From assembly GCF_900119185.1 (NCBI RefSeq), contig NZ_FPJE01000006.1:124001-188000 (forward strand): a stretch of DNA of 64,000 nucleotides, given 5' to 3'. This DNA is from Sinomicrobium oceani (GTDB taxonomy: Bacteria; Bacteroidota; Bacteroidia; Flavobacteriales; Flavobacteriaceae). Shown one piece after another: positions 46,199-54,776 of the stretch. Position numbers and translations under genes: made by a program. The notes under the pieces are model-generated. The model had not been told where the DNA came from. It saw only the letters and a list, made by a program, of their open reading frames with translations, and did not search any database. The number at the start of each line of letters is the position of its first letter. Position 1 is the stretch's first letter.

Positions 46199-46759
46199 TC
46201 AGCGCTTCGTGTATTGCAGGTGTTCCATGCTTTTTCCGGCCAGGATTTTTTCTCCGGAGACGGTAAATCCTGTTTTCAGGTATAGTTTCCGGGCATTCGG
46301 GTTTTCCCGGTCTACGAGCAATCCCAGTACCTCACCCTGTCTGGTTACATATTCTGCCACCAGGAACCGCAGGAGGGCAGAACCTATACCTTTTCCCTGC
46401 ATGGCAGGGTTAACCGCGATACAGTCTATATAGAATTCCCCTGCCTGGGTCTCTTTTTCCAGCGTAAAGCTGCGGTTATACCTCTGGCGGATGCTTTCGG
46501 CAACAGGACGACGAAGTTCATCCAGCAACGCCCCGTCATAGACCAATGCCATTCCGGCAATTTCCCCCGAGACTTCTGCAACCCAGCAATGGGCATAAGT
46601 ATATTGGTTATCTTCCCGGCGTACCAGATCTTCCAGGAATGCCGTGACTTCGTGGGGGTCATGTCTCCCGGTCATTTCGTATGCGATATCCTCCATGGCC
46701 AGCATAATATACCTGGCAATAATGCCGGAGTCTTCTTTTGTCGCTTTTCGGATCACCAT
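46199..46759 (-). CDS. GNAT family N-acetyltransferase
   Basis: 186 residues from the ATG at 46759 (MVIRKATKEDSG). The longer frame would start inside a TAnnTTTG promoter box, so the shorter start is favoured. Acetyl-CoA site: IDCIAVNPAMQGKGIGSALLRF (Q-x-x-G-x-G), followed by NARKLYLKTGFTV. Substrate unknown. Confidence 0.9.
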   Translation of the reverse strand: MVIRKATKEDSGIIARYIMLAMEDIAYEMTGRHDPHEVTAFLEDLVRREDNQYTYAHCWVAEVSGEIAGMALVYDGALLDELRRPVAESIRQRYNRSFTLEKETQAGEFYIDCIAVNPAMQGKGIGSALLRFLVAEYVTRQGEVLGLLVDRENPNARKLYLKTGFTVSGEKILAGKSMEHLQYTKR

Positions 46760-46783
46760 ATACCTACAGGGTTTGATGTTGTG

Positions 46784-46791
46784 CAAAGGTA
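46784..46791 (-). promoter_or_regulatory. TAnnTTTG box for GNAT gene
   Basis: TACCTTTG on the minus strand, 24 bases before the ATG at 46759; it overlaps the alternative start at 46786 and so argues against it. Confidence 0.5.
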
Positions 46792-46995
46792 AGTATGTTT
46801 TGCCGATGCAGGGTTACGGGATGTAAGAATCGGGGTGATGGTCCATGCTTCTGTTATAGGGGATAGTAGTAAAAAAGGAAATTATAATAATCTGATATTT
46901 TATAAACCTTGATGAGGCTTAACAAGTATAGAGAAAAATATTTGAAAAATAGATATGATGATCTTATCTTGTAAGAATATTAATATCGGGTAAAG

Positions 46996-47418
46996 ATGAA
47001 AACACCTTTTGTATTAATCCTTGTCATCCTCTTTTTTTCCTTCTCCGAAGATCAACCGGAGTGTGGGGAAAGGTCACTTCCATATTGGTATAACGGAATA
47101 AACAGTAGGGTGGAAGGAGAAAATATAACCATCCGGAGGGCATTCGCAGAACTTCAGGAGTATACAAATAATATTTACCCTGTGGACGGTTTTATAACCT
47201 TGCGCTTACATATTTCCAAAACCGGAAAACTCTGTGATATGGAAGTTTTTGAAATAGATAAAGATTATCAGAAAACCAGTTTTAACCAAGGTGAGCTGGC
47301 TCGGGAGCTCCAAATGATAGCTATAGAACTTAAAGACTGGAAGCGGGATAAGGAATTAAAAACGTACAACCTTATTCGTTTTAAAATAAAAGATGGGAAA
47401 ATTGAAGAGATATTTTAA
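46996..47418 (+). CDS. Secreted protein with TonB-C-terminal-like domain
   Basis: 140 residues. Short signal peptide (FVLILVILFFSFS), then a domain whose pattern resembles the TonB C-terminal fold found in many Bacteroidota exported proteins: DGFITLRLHISKTGKLCDME, a helix ARELQMIAIELKDWKRDKE, and a last strand YNLIRFKIKDGKI. The family link is tentative. Codon usage is AT-richer than the neighbours. It overlaps the next gene by 26 bp in a different frame. Confidence 0.72.
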   Translation: MKTPFVLILVILFFSFSEDQPECGERSLPYWYNGINSRVEGENITIRRAFAELQEYTNNIYPVDGFITLRLHISKTGKLCDMEVFEIDKDYQKTSFNQGELARELQMIAIELKDWKRDKELKTYNLIRFKIKDGKIEEIF

Positions 47419-48175
47419 GTACATTATTATAGTTTTTATCCCGTTAATACTGCTCATAGGAACAGGTGTGTTATGGTGGAGCAGTAGAGGAGATAGTGAA
47501 AAATCGGATTTGTTAGTGCAAATCGGTACTTATGAAGCAGCTTTGCAATACAATCAGGAAAATAGTAAGGCATTGATGGAACGCTCCGTAGCCTTTAATA
47601 AAGCAGGAGATTTTCAGACAGGATTTCAATATCTCGATAGAGCAGTGGATTTAAATCCCCGCGAATACCTTGGATATCGGGGTTGGATACGGTTGCGTAA
47701 GATGCGGGATTATGAGAAGGCTCTTTCCGATTTTAACAGGCTCGATAGTTTAACACCCAATTTTGTGGATGCTCCATGGGGAGAGGATATTGATTTTCTT
47801 AGAGGAGAATGCTATTTTGGGAAGAAAGATTATACCCACGCCATCAAGCTTTTTGAACGGAGCATAGAAAATCAGGGAGAAGATTGGGCAGATGTACAAA
47901 CCTTTGTCTACCTCGGCCTATGTCATTACGAACTGAGAAACCATGAGAAATCGATAAAAGAATTTCAAAGAGCGCTCAAACAATCCGACAAAATATGCGA
48001 AGCCTATTTCGGGTTGGCAAAGGTCCATCTTCGCCTTGGAGAGAAAGAAAAAGCCAAAAATTTTATAGAAAAGGCAGCACATACTATCTCACATAAAAGG
48101 GATGATGTGTATAATGAATACCTGAATGAAATTTATCTTTCGGAGATTTTGGCATTCAAAAAATCGCTCAATTAA
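47393..48175 (+). CDS. Membrane-anchored tetratricopeptide-repeat protein
   Basis: 260 residues. One N-terminal helix (YIIIVFIPLILLIGTGVLWW) and then four to six TPR units (ALMERSVAFNKAGDFQTGFQ, FLRGECYFGKKDYTHAIKLF, YLGLCHYELRNHEKSIKEFQ, YFGLAKVHLRLGEKEKAKNF). TPRs mediate protein contacts; partner unknown. The start lies inside the preceding gene, so both are translationally coupled and may form a pair. AT-rich like its partner. Confidence 0.82.
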   Translation: MGKLKRYFKYIIIVFIPLILLIGTGVLWWSSRGDSEKSDLLVQIGTYEAALQYNQENSKALMERSVAFNKAGDFQTGFQYLDRAVDLNPREYLGYRGWIRLRKMRDYEKALSDFNRLDSLTPNFVDAPWGEDIDFLRGECYFGKKDYTHAIKLFERSIENQGEDWADVQTFVYLGLCHYELRNHEKSIKEFQRALKQSDKICEAYFGLAKVHLRLGEKEKAKNFIEKAAHTISHKRDDVYNEYLNEIYLSEILAFKKSLN

Positions 48176-48208
48176 ACCCGTTATGCATATGAATAAAAAT
48201 CATTGTTT

Positions 48209-48281
48209 ACGTCATGTTGAGCCTGTCGAAACATCTTCTTCTATCAGTAAAGATCCTTCGACAGGGCTATTAGGATGACGT
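48209..48281. repeat. REP-like inverted repeat
   Basis: ACGTCATGTTGAGCCTGTCG (48209-48228) is mirrored by CGACAGGGCTATTAGGATGACGT (48259-48281, imperfect) around the loop ATCTTCTTCTATCAGTAAAGATC. Inverted sequences with GTCAT..GAGC and TCGA ends of this kind are common between genes in Bacteroidota and behave like REP elements. The surrounding 374-bp gap (48176-48549) holds no gene. Confidence 0.6.
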
Positions 48282-48549
48282 CTTTCAAACTATAATGCAC
48301 AACGGGTTCAGTTAAATCTTTAGTTTGTGTCTGGTTGATATTGGAAAAATGCTGCAAGCAGTAAGATAATAGAATATAAGAATCGGGGCGGAGTAGCCAC
48401 CATTTCTGCTATGGATTGTGCAGACACATTTGTATGCAAATCTATAAAGCAGTACATTGTAGTAGTCATACAGACATTTTTCTTCCGGATGCATATTCCG
48501 GGGCAAACAGTGCAGCGGATATAACAGCAACTTAAAAAAGCATTCCCTA

Positions 48550-48921
48550 ATGGCAAAAAACATTACGATACGAAGGATAGTCCCTAACATTTATTCCGAT
48601 AATATGGCACGGAGCAAGGAGTTTTATATAGACTTTCTGGGCATGGAGCTGGCGATGGACATGGGGTGGATACTCACTTTTACCTCGGAGGAAAACCGCA
48701 CAGCTCAGGTATCTGTTTTCGAAAATACCCGAAAGGAGCCGCCCGATAATACGGCCATATTCCTGTCTGTAGAAGTTTCTGACGTAGAGGCCCTATATCA
48801 GAAAGCGAAAAAACAGGTATGGGAAATCGTTTATCCGCTCACTGACGAACCCTGGGGCGTACGCCGTTTTTTTGTGAAAGACCCCAACGGAGTAACGATT
48901 AATATACTGATGCATTTGTAG
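48550..48921 (+). CDS. VOC (glyoxalase/bleomycin-resistance fold) protein
   Basis: 123 residues with the two beta-alpha-beta-beta-beta units of the VOC fold: RIVPNIYSDNMARSKEFYID, FLGMELAMDMGWILTF, then IFLSVEVSDVEALYQKAKKQ and RRFFVKDPNGVTINIL. The closing FVKDPNG motif is typical. Substrate unknown; could be a lactoylglutathione-lyase relative or a resistance-like binding protein. Confidence 0.88.
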   Translation: MAKNITIRRIVPNIYSDNMARSKEFYIDFLGMELAMDMGWILTFTSEENRTAQVSVFENTRKEPPDNTAIFLSVEVSDVEALYQKAKKQVWEIVYPLTDEPWGVRRFFVKDPNGVTINILMHL

Positions 48922-49061
48922 CTTTATTACCGTATCGGAAGACGCAAAATGAAAGTGTTCCGGATCTAAGCGATAGTAGTAACCAGTAAAATCACTGCAC
49001 ATCCCGTTTGTTTTACCCTATGGCTGTTTCTACACCTATTATATTCTTCTTTCCTGCCCGG

Positions 49062-49895
49062 TTAGTAGTCGGTTGATTTTGTGAGGTTTTCCCATTCTAC
49101 ATAACCGGAGGTGAGTGCATCCATTTTGTGCATTGCCCGGGTATAGGCATCGCTGCCTAAAAGAAGATGTACAGGTGGTTCGGGCATTTCGGCTAAGTGC
49201 ATCATAACGTCTGCCGCTTTTACAGGATCTCCGGCCTGGCGGCCACTCATTTCGGAAAACCGTTTCAAAGCGGTATGAAGAGGTGCATAAGCATCGATCT
49301 TTTTTGCAGCCATTACCAGTGCATCCGGATTGTTAAAGTTGGTACGGAAAGCCCCTGGGGCAATGAGTGTAACTTTAATGCCGAATGCTTTAACATCCTC
49401 TGCCAGTACTTCTGTCAGGCCTATCACCGCGTGTTTTGTGGCGCTGTACACCGACCAGCCGGTACCGGGAGCAATGCCCGCAATAGAAGAGATATTCATG
49501 ATGTGCCCCTTTCCCTGTTTCCGCAGCACAGGCAAGGCGTGCCGGATGACATTGATAGTGCCGAAAACATTAATATCAAAGTTATCCCGGACTTCCTTAT
49601 CAGTCAGTTCCTCCATAGTACCTCCAATACCATAACCGGCATTATTAACTACGACATCCAGCCTGCCGAATTTTTCATAGGCTTGTCGTATGGCCCTTCC
49701 AACATTTTCATCATCGTTCAATGGTACCTGTAACGGTAAAAATGCCGTTCCGTCATATCCGATGGCGCTTCTAAGTTTTTTTATATCGCGGGACGTTGCC
49801 GCCACCCGATGCCCAGAGGCCAATAGTTTTGTAGCCAATGCAAGTCCAAGTCCGTTCGAAGCTCCCGTAACCAACCATACTTTTCTGTTTTCCAT
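49062..49895 (-). CDS. Short-chain dehydrogenase/reductase
   Basis: 277 residues. NAD(P) site VTGASNGLGLALATKLLASG (T-G-x3-G-x-G), NNAGYGIGG, catalytic Ser in HIMNISSIAG and YSATK (Tyr-x3-Lys). The tail is of the classical SDR type active on small carbonyls. The AraC-type gene 78 bp upstream on the same strand is the likely regulator. Substrate unknown. Confidence 0.93.
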   Translation of the reverse strand: MENRKVWLVTGASNGLGLALATKLLASGHRVAATSRDIKKLRSAIGYDGTAFLPLQVPLNDDENVGRAIRQAYEKFGRLDVVVNNAGYGIGGTMEELTDKEVRDNFDINVFGTINVIRHALPVLRKQGKGHIMNISSIAGIAPGTGWSVYSATKHAVIGLTEVLAEDVKAFGIKVTLIAPGAFRTNFNNPDALVMAAKKIDAYAPLHTALKRFSEMSGRQAGDPVKAADVMMHLAEMPEPPVHLLLGSDAYTRAMHKMDALTSGYVEWENLTKSTDY

Positions 49896-49913
49896 GTCTT
49901 TTATTTTTTATAA

Positions 49914-49921
49914 CAAAAGTA
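49914..49921 (-). promoter_or_regulatory. TAnnTTTG box for SDR gene
   Basis: TACTTTTG on the minus strand, 18 bases upstream of the start codon at 49895, so the SDR gene can be transcribed apart from the AraC gene. Confidence 0.45.
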
Positions 49922-49973
49922 TGGCCGGACATCCGGTGACCGATAACCCGAAACAAACAGATACTATCAAAAT

Positions 49974-50870
49974 TCAAACAAGACGGATAGCTGTAGGGGT
50001 AACACCGGTGTGTTTCCTGAAGAAATGCGAAAAATGCGAAGGTTGTGCAAAGCCCAGACTGTAACCGATTTCGGCAATATTCCAGTTGGTATGTTTCAAC
50101 AATGCTATGGCTTCTGCTATAAGGCGTTCCGTGATATGTGTTGTGGTAGTTTTGCCTGTAGTAAGACGCACAGCACGATTGAGATGGTTAACATGTACAG
50201 AAAGCTTATTGGCAAAATCTCCGGCCGTCCTTAGGTATATACAATCTTCGGGAGACGTTATCGGGAACTGTCGTTGCAGCAATTCTGTAAATATGGAGGT
50301 AATTCGGGCATTGGTATCGGGGTGTGGGTATATATTTTCGCTGGGTTCCATTTTCATGGCATAATGCATCAGTTCCGATATCTGATTGCGCAGCACATCG
50401 TATTTAAAACGATAATCCGAAACGGCTTCGGCATGTATTTTTTCAAATAGGGCCGCTGCTTCCGCATCCTGTACCTCGTTGAGGTTATATACAGATGTAC
50501 CTCCGGGTACAAACACGGGCAGATCATGAATACTTTGTCTGTGGCTTTCGGTGAAAAAAGCTGCTTTAAAAAGGCAAAAAGATCCGGTAGCATCCTTGTC
50601 CAAACGCTCAAACCGGTAAGGGACAGACGGATTAAAGAACAGGAGCGTACTACCCTGTAGGGAGATGCTTTTATCTGCATAATGGCAACGATGACGTCCC
50701 CGGATAAGCATAATCTTAAAAAAGTCATAGCGTGCATAAGGAGCCGGAGGTGCGCCCGCACTATCCGATACGCGGAAAACATTAAAATCTCCTGCACCTA
50801 CCGGTGGCAACAGTGGTGTCTTGTCGAACTTATGCGAATAAAACGCTTCAAGGCTTTTAGTAACAGGCAT
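49974..50870 (-). CDS. AraC family transcriptional regulator
   Basis: 298 residues. An N-terminal cupin-like sensor (FNVFRVSDSAGAPPAPYARY, GSTLLFFNPSVPYRFE) and a C-terminal AraC HTH (SVHVNHLNRAVRLTTGKTTT, AIALLKHTNWNIAEIGYSLG, FAQPSHFSHFFRKHTGVTPT). It probably controls the SDR gene directly downstream. Confidence 0.94.
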   Translation of the reverse strand: MPVTKSLEAFYSHKFDKTPLLPPVGAGDFNVFRVSDSAGAPPAPYARYDFFKIMLIRGRHRCHYADKSISLQGSTLLFFNPSVPYRFERLDKDATGSFCLFKAAFFTESHRQSIHDLPVFVPGGTSVYNLNEVQDAEAAALFEKIHAEAVSDYRFKYDVLRNQISELMHYAMKMEPSENIYPHPDTNARITSIFTELLQRQFPITSPEDCIYLRTAGDFANKLSVHVNHLNRAVRLTTGKTTTTHITERLIAEAIALLKHTNWNIAEIGYSLGFAQPSHFSHFFRKHTGVTPTAIRLV

Positions 50871-50874
50871 AGTA

Positions 50875-50882
50875 CAAATTTA
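50875..50882 (-). promoter_or_regulatory. TAnnTTTG box for AraC gene
   Basis: TAAATTTG on the minus strand, four bases upstream of the ATG at 50870; implies a nearly leaderless transcript. Confidence 0.45.
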
Positions 50883-50993
50883 AGGTATTCTCTTCATGTA
50901 GTACTGTTTTGGTTTTCCCCTGTGTCTGCATGTCGGCAGATATGGTGACGGGCCGTAAAGATTACCATCAGAAACAGGAACAACATCCTGTTT

Positions 50994-51434
50994 TTATACG
51001 GGGATATACAGGTTGATATACACTGTGATTAAAAAACAGGCACTTATAATACTAATGTTAACCAAAGCGCGCAGGCCCCACTTTTGTTTTGCAAAATTAT
51101 GGTTCAGGTATCTTGTGCCAAGAACTGCCAGGCCCATAACCAGGAACCAGATCGTAAAGAACAGGGATACTCCACCGCGAAATAGCATGGTAACCCCATC
51201 ATGTATAAGGCCACAGCCTGTAAACGTAAGCACTAATGCCACGGGGACCGGAAAAATCCGTTTCAGGGGTTTAAAGAGATAATGCCCCAGGTAGTACCCG
51301 AAGATAGGATTCCAGTAATTCCAGAATGTAGAAAAGTTCCTGGCGCCCAGCGAGCGGTACAGATTATTCCGCAATGACATCGGGCTTCCCACAGATACGC
51401 CGTTCCTTTTCTTTATATAAGCCGTTAAGGTCAT
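50994..51434 (-). CDS. MBOAT-like C-terminal membrane protein
   Basis: 146 residues from the ATG at 51434; a TATATTTG box 22 bases upstream of this ATG, inside the longer frame, supports it. FSTFWNYWNPIFGYYLGHYL and VLTFTGCGLIHDGVTMLFRG, with the His in GLIHD, resemble the C-terminal part of MBOAT O-acyltransferases; three or four helices follow. A full MBOAT has ~400 residues, so this is a stand-alone fragment-like family or a short relative. No catalytic activity can be claimed. Confidence 0.7.
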   Translation of the reverse strand: MTLTAYIKKRNGVSVGSPMSLRNNLYRSLGARNFSTFWNYWNPIFGYYLGHYLFKPLKRIFPVPVALVLTFTGCGLIHDGVTMLFRGGVSLFFTIWFLVMGLAVLGTRYLNHNFAKQKWGLRALVNISIISACFLITVYINLYIPV

Positions 51435-51456
51435 TGTTCTCTTTTTGTACGATACA

Positions 51457-51464
51457 CAAATATA
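51457..51464 (-). promoter_or_regulatory. TAnnTTTG box for MBOAT-like gene
   Basis: TATATTTG on the minus strand, 22 bases upstream of the start codon chosen at 51434. Confidence 0.4.
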
Positions 51465-51572
51465 CATGATACAGGGTAGCCGGAGAAACCCTGCTTTATA
51501 CACGGTTACAAGGCCTGTGGCAAAAGATAAGGTATTACAAACAAAAGAAGTTTTCCGTACGGATTTGGAGTA

Positions 51573-51938
51573 CTATGTACTTCGTAGGATTTTTTCCATC
51601 TTTTTACCCTTTGCCAGTTCATCAACAAGTTTGTCGAGATAACGGATCTTGCGGGTCAACGGGTTTTCGATCTCTTCTATCCGGTAACCACAGATTACCC
51701 CGGTAATCAGGTGTGCATTCGGGTTTAAGGTTGCTTTACCAAAAAATGTATCGAAGGTGGCGTGTTCATCGATTAACCTTTTGAGCTCGTCATGGTCAAA
51801 ACCTGTCAGCCAGTAAATAACGCGGTGCAGCTCTTCCTTGGTTCTTCCTTTGCGTTCTATTTTGGTTACATAGTGCGGATATACCGAGGCAAAGGTCATC
51901 TTTGCCATGCGTTGGTGATGCTCAGGAGTTGCTTTCAT
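51573..51938 (-). CDS. DUF2200 family protein
   Basis: 121 residues. The DUF2200 pattern is complete: MTFASVYPHYVTKIERKGRT, KEELHRVIYWLTGFDHDELK, NPNAHLITGVICGYRIEEIE and NPLTRKIRYLDKLVDELAKG. Function is not known. Monocistronic. Confidence 0.92.
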   Translation of the reverse strand: MKATPEHHQRMAKMTFASVYPHYVTKIERKGRTKEELHRVIYWLTGFDHDELKRLIDEHATFDTFFGKATLNPNAHLITGVICGYRIEEIENPLTRKIRYLDKLVDELAKGKKMEKILRST

Positions 51939-52052
51939 ATCCTTTCATTTGCAGTAGACAGACTCTTTGTCTTACCGACTTAAATATACGAAATCTTTAA
52001 TTACAGATCGTCAGCCATAGTACACGCTGTACTCTGGGGGGCAAATAACTAA

Positions 52053-52181
52053 CCGGGGCTTCGGTACACTGTTCACTGCATTCCGGCACTCAACCCGCTT
52101 TGTTGAGTTCTTGTAGGTTAAATAACAGCGACAGAGCAAAGGCGGCTGCGTGTTTCGGCTTGCCGTAATGTACCGAAGCCC
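52053..52181. repeat. Composite inverted-repeat-bounded element, copy A (short form)
   Basis: It begins CCGGGGCTTCGGTACA and ends TGTACCGAAGCCC, an inverted terminal pair. Inside is module 2 (TTCACTGCATTCCGGCACTC ... GGCTGCGTGTTTCGGCT). It lacks the ~110-bp module 1 of the other copies. It ends four bases from the stop codon of the minus-strand gene at 52185. Confidence 0.85.
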
Positions 52182-52184
52182 TCC

Positions 52185-52397
52185 TTATTCCACAGCGCTA
52201 TTATGCCCAACCAACAGGTAGGCCGTAGCTCCGAAAAAAGGAAACAGTAAGATGATGATAGTCCAGATTATTTTCCTGTCCGATGGCAAGGCCGACTTAC
52301 TTAACTTAAAAAGACTTAGGAACATAAGTCCCGGAATAAGTATAACAAGCAGTAATAATATAATTTGCCATGCACCAATTGAACTCATTATTTCCAT
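52185..52397 (-). CDS. PLDc_N-type two-helix membrane protein
   Basis: 70 residues: two helices (AWQIILLLLVILIPGLMFLSL and KIIWTIIILLFPFFGATAYLL) with GATAYLLVGHNS at the end, the signature of the phospholipase D-nuclease N-terminal (PLDc_N) small proteins. No enzymatic part is attached. Often seen as isolated genes in Bacteroidota. Internal ATG (fourth codon) is an alternative start. Confidence 0.82.
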   Translation of the reverse strand: MEIMSSIGAWQIILLLLVILIPGLMFLSLFKLSKSALPSDRKIIWTIIILLFPFFGATAYLLVGHNSAVE

Positions 52398-52559
52398 ATC
52401 ATAAAATTTTGTTGGTCGATACTATTTTGCGACTACCCACAAAGTAAGTATTATAAAACAAAGAATACAAGATTTGATGCGGAAATCCTTCAAATCTATC
52501 TTAGAAAGTTTGCGGGTAGTGCTATATCCGTAATGGTGGTAGGGGAGCTGATTACAACA

Positions 52560-52814
52560 CGGGGCTTGCTTCGGTACACCCGTCCTATACTTTGATGCAT
52601 CAAAATATAGGACAGGCACTCAGCCACCGCTGTGTCGTTGTTGTAATACAGCGTGTCTATACCCAAGACGGGGTAAAGGCGGCCGGGCTTCGATACACCG
52701 TTCACTGCGTTCCGGCACTCAGCCCGCTTTGTTGAGTTCTTGTAAGTTAAATAACAGCGACAGAGCAAAGGCGGCTGCGTGTTTCGGCTACGTTGGAATG
52801 TACCGAAGCCCCGG
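52560..52814. repeat. Composite inverted-repeat-bounded element, copy B (full form)
   Basis: CGGGGCTTGCTTCGGTACA to TGTACCGAAGCCCCG. Module 1 contains the near-perfect palindrome centred on TTTGATGCATCAAA flanked by CCTATA/TATAGG, then CAGCCACCGCTGTGTCGTTG. Module 2 is almost identical to copy A. It ends 39 bases from the stop codon of the minus-strand gene at 52854. The rest of the 52398-52853 gap shows no gene. Confidence 0.88.
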
Positions 52815-52853
52815 GTGTTATAAAAATAAGATTAAGGATATGCTACAAGCACT

Positions 52854-53738
52854 TTATATTTTGTCCAGTATTCGGTTCAATTTTTCTTCCAGTTTTTCTA
52901 TTCTGGTGTTTTCTTTTTCCAATCTCTGAATTTTTTTATCCTGTGCTATGATATACAAGGTAAGCTCTTCTATTTTCTGAAGTAGTTTTGCATTGATATC
53001 TCCCAATAGGATGCCATTTTCTCTAACCTCCTGAACATTAGGGATATCCTTTAAATGTCCTTTTGTCTTGATGTGTTGTTCTACTTCTTTTAAAGTGGGT
53101 AGCGGATATCCTTCCTCAAACACAAAATCACTCCAGCCTGTTAGGTCAACCTTAACTTCTTTACTGTGAATTATACCATTTACTGCTAATTTGGCATCGG
53201 GAGTGGTAGTGCCTATACCCAAATTTCCATGTTCAATAAAATGATTCCCAGACCCTGTTAGCTGTAACTTTCCCGATGAGGCCACATTGCTTCTGGAATC
53301 GAGGATAGTTCGCCAATTATGAAAGCCTCCGGTTACTTGGTTTTCCGAATTACCACTACGCCAGGTACTGGTTCGGAAATACATTCGCTTAGTCTCGGCT
53401 CCCACAAAAATATCAGTTTGCCAATGACTTGGTCTTCCGTAAATAGCTAATAATGTTCCATATCTATTATTATCTGGTGTATCCCCTCCGGGACGGACGG
53501 TATGATAATCGTCAAACAGTTGCATACTCATAGCTGATAATTGTGTTCTTGGTGCTAAAGAAAAATCATACTGAACAAGCGGAAAGGCATAAGAATCAGC
53601 TTTTACCTGGCCTATGACATCCAGTTTTTTTTCTGGTGTAGTTGTTCCGATCCCTACATTGCCGGAAGCAGGAAATACATTGGTTTGTGAGCTGAGGGCC
53701 ATCGGAATTGTGCAAAAAAGAAGTAATAGTCTTTTCAT
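52854..53738 (-). CDS. Secreted tail-fibre-like protein with coiled-coil C-terminus
   Basis: 294 residues. Signal peptide (LLLLFCTIPMALSSQ), then two copies of a motif typical of Bacteroidota fibre-like proteins (GNVGIGTTTPEKKLDVIGQV and GNLGIGTTTPDAKLAVNGII) framing a middle domain with Trp/Arg-rich strands (YFRTSTWRSGNSENQ). The C-terminus (LPTLKEVEQHIKTKGHLKDI, then a 45-residue coiled coil) resembles the peptidase/chaperone-like ends of phage tail fibres. It is likely a surface or extracellular fibre. No phage genes are nearby. No T9SS sorting domain is seen. Confidence 0.82.
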   Translation of the reverse strand: MKRLLLLFCTIPMALSSQTNVFPASGNVGIGTTTPEKKLDVIGQVKADSYAFPLVQYDFSLAPRTQLSAMSMQLFDDYHTVRPGGDTPDNNRYGTLLAIYGRPSHWQTDIFVGAETKRMYFRTSTWRSGNSENQVTGGFHNWRTILDSRSNVASSGKLQLTGSGNHFIEHGNLGIGTTTPDAKLAVNGIIHSKEVKVDLTGWSDFVFEEGYPLPTLKEVEQHIKTKGHLKDIPNVQEVRENGILLGDINAKLLQKIEELTLYIIAQDKKIQRLEKENTRIEKLEEKLNRILDKI

Positions 53739-53899
53739 AGTATCAAGAGTTTATATTTTCTGTTTTAATAGGGGTGTTGCTTCAGGATCAGGTATAAATG
53801 TCTTTGCTTCAAGAGGTCGAACTTAAGAAAAAATTACTAAAGAGTCTTACGGTTTTCTGTATCTTACAAGAAAAAGTGTAAATCTGAGTATTTCTTCAA

Positions 53900-54079
53900 C
53901 CGGGGCTGCGATACACCTGTCCTATACTTTGATGCATCAAAATATAGGACAGGCACTCAGCCACCGCTGTGTCGTTGTTGTAATACAGCGTGTCTGTACC
54001 CAAGACGGGGTAAAGGCGGCCGGGCTTCGGTACACCGTTCACTGCGTTCCGACGATGCCGAAATGTACCAAAGCCCCGG
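53900..54079. repeat. Composite inverted-repeat-bounded element, copy C (module 2 deleted)
   Basis: CCGGGGCTGCGATACA to TGTACCAAAGCCCCGG. Module 1 with the TGATGCATCA palindrome is intact; module 2 is cut short after CACTGCGTTCCG. It ends seven bases from the stop codon of the sigma-like gene at 54087. The remaining bases of the 53739-54086 gap hold no gene. Confidence 0.85.
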
Positions 54080-54086
54080 TTTTGCA

Positions 54087-54383
54087 CTAAGGCAACTCCC
54101 CCGTACCCCGTGTACGGTCTCTCAAATGCTGCATAGCCGTTTCCCGGGCCATGGCAAAAACCTCTTTGACAAACGTACCGTGTACGATGTTGCACCGTTT
54201 TAGCCATATCTTTTCAAAGACGTTCTGCACAATGTCCTGCGCGTCATCGTCATTGCAGGTATATGGCCTTACAAAAACCATAAGACGCGGGCGGAGTAGG
54301 GTAAAGACACTGTCGAAAACCGCAGCATCACCTGCCCGCAGGCTATTGATCTGGCGATAACTAATGTGGTGTTCCTTGCTCAT
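54087..54383 (-). CDS. Region-2-only ECF sigma-like small protein (second of pair)
   Basis: 98 residues. The sequence follows ECF sigma region 2: SLRAGDAAVFDSVFTLLRPR, then DDAQDIVQNVFEKIWLKR, then VKEVFAMARETAMQHLRDR, where the -10-reading and core-binding helices lie. It stops just where a linker and region 4 would follow; the DNA downstream is the repeat copy C, so region 4 may have been lost by insertion or never existed. Its start overlaps the stop of the similar gene upstream by 4 bp (ATGA). Confidence 0.7.
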   Translation of the reverse strand: MSKEHHISYRQINSLRAGDAAVFDSVFTLLRPRLMVFVRPYTCNDDDAQDIVQNVFEKIWLKRCNIVHGTFVKEVFAMARETAMQHLRDRTRGTGELP

Positions 54384-54676
54384 CGCAGGGCATCTTCCGG
54401 GTTTTCAAAAAACTGTAGGGTAACCTTGTAGGTCACCGCATGTATAGTATTTTCGAAGGTGTCGTATTCGAGGTGTTGGCGGTTCATCCACAGGCGTATA
54501 AAGATTTCCTGTATAATTCTGGTGGTTTCCTCCTCGTCGGTGCTATGGGCCGTTACATACCAGTCTATCTTTTGGGCCAGTAGTTTCAGGGCATCGTGGA
54601 ATCCTTCCAGTTGTTCGGCCTTAAACAACTGGTATAGTTTACGGTTGAGTATATGTCTCTGCATCGGGTTGTACAT
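54380..54676 (-). CDS. Region-2-only ECF sigma-like small protein (first of pair)
   Basis: 98 residues (or 94 from the ATG five codons in). It is a second region-2-like protein: KLYQLFKAEQLEGFHDALKL, EEETTRIIQEIFIRLWMNRQ, FENTIHAVTYKVTLQFF. As in its downstream neighbour there is no region 4. The two differ strongly in sequence, so they are not a recent duplication. Coupled translation suggests they act together; function unknown. Confidence 0.68.
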   Translation of the reverse strand: MYNPMQRHILNRKLYQLFKAEQLEGFHDALKLLAQKIDWYVTAHSTDEEETTRIIQEIFIRLWMNRQHLEYDTFENTIHAVTYKVTLQFFENPEDALR

Positions 54677-54776
54677 TGTTTTTGGTGTTTTTAAAGTTTC
54701 TAAAGGGTACTACATACAGGCCGGTAAGCCTGTACAAACACCTGCACACCAGGGCGGTGGCAGTCTGCCTTTCTGT

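Noticed and set aside
52854-53738. Prophage remnant suggested by the tail-fibre-like protein and the S24 repressor at 9.7 kb
   Set aside because: No capsid, portal, terminase or integrase gene is present near either; fibre-like secreted proteins are common in Bacteroidota chromosomes.
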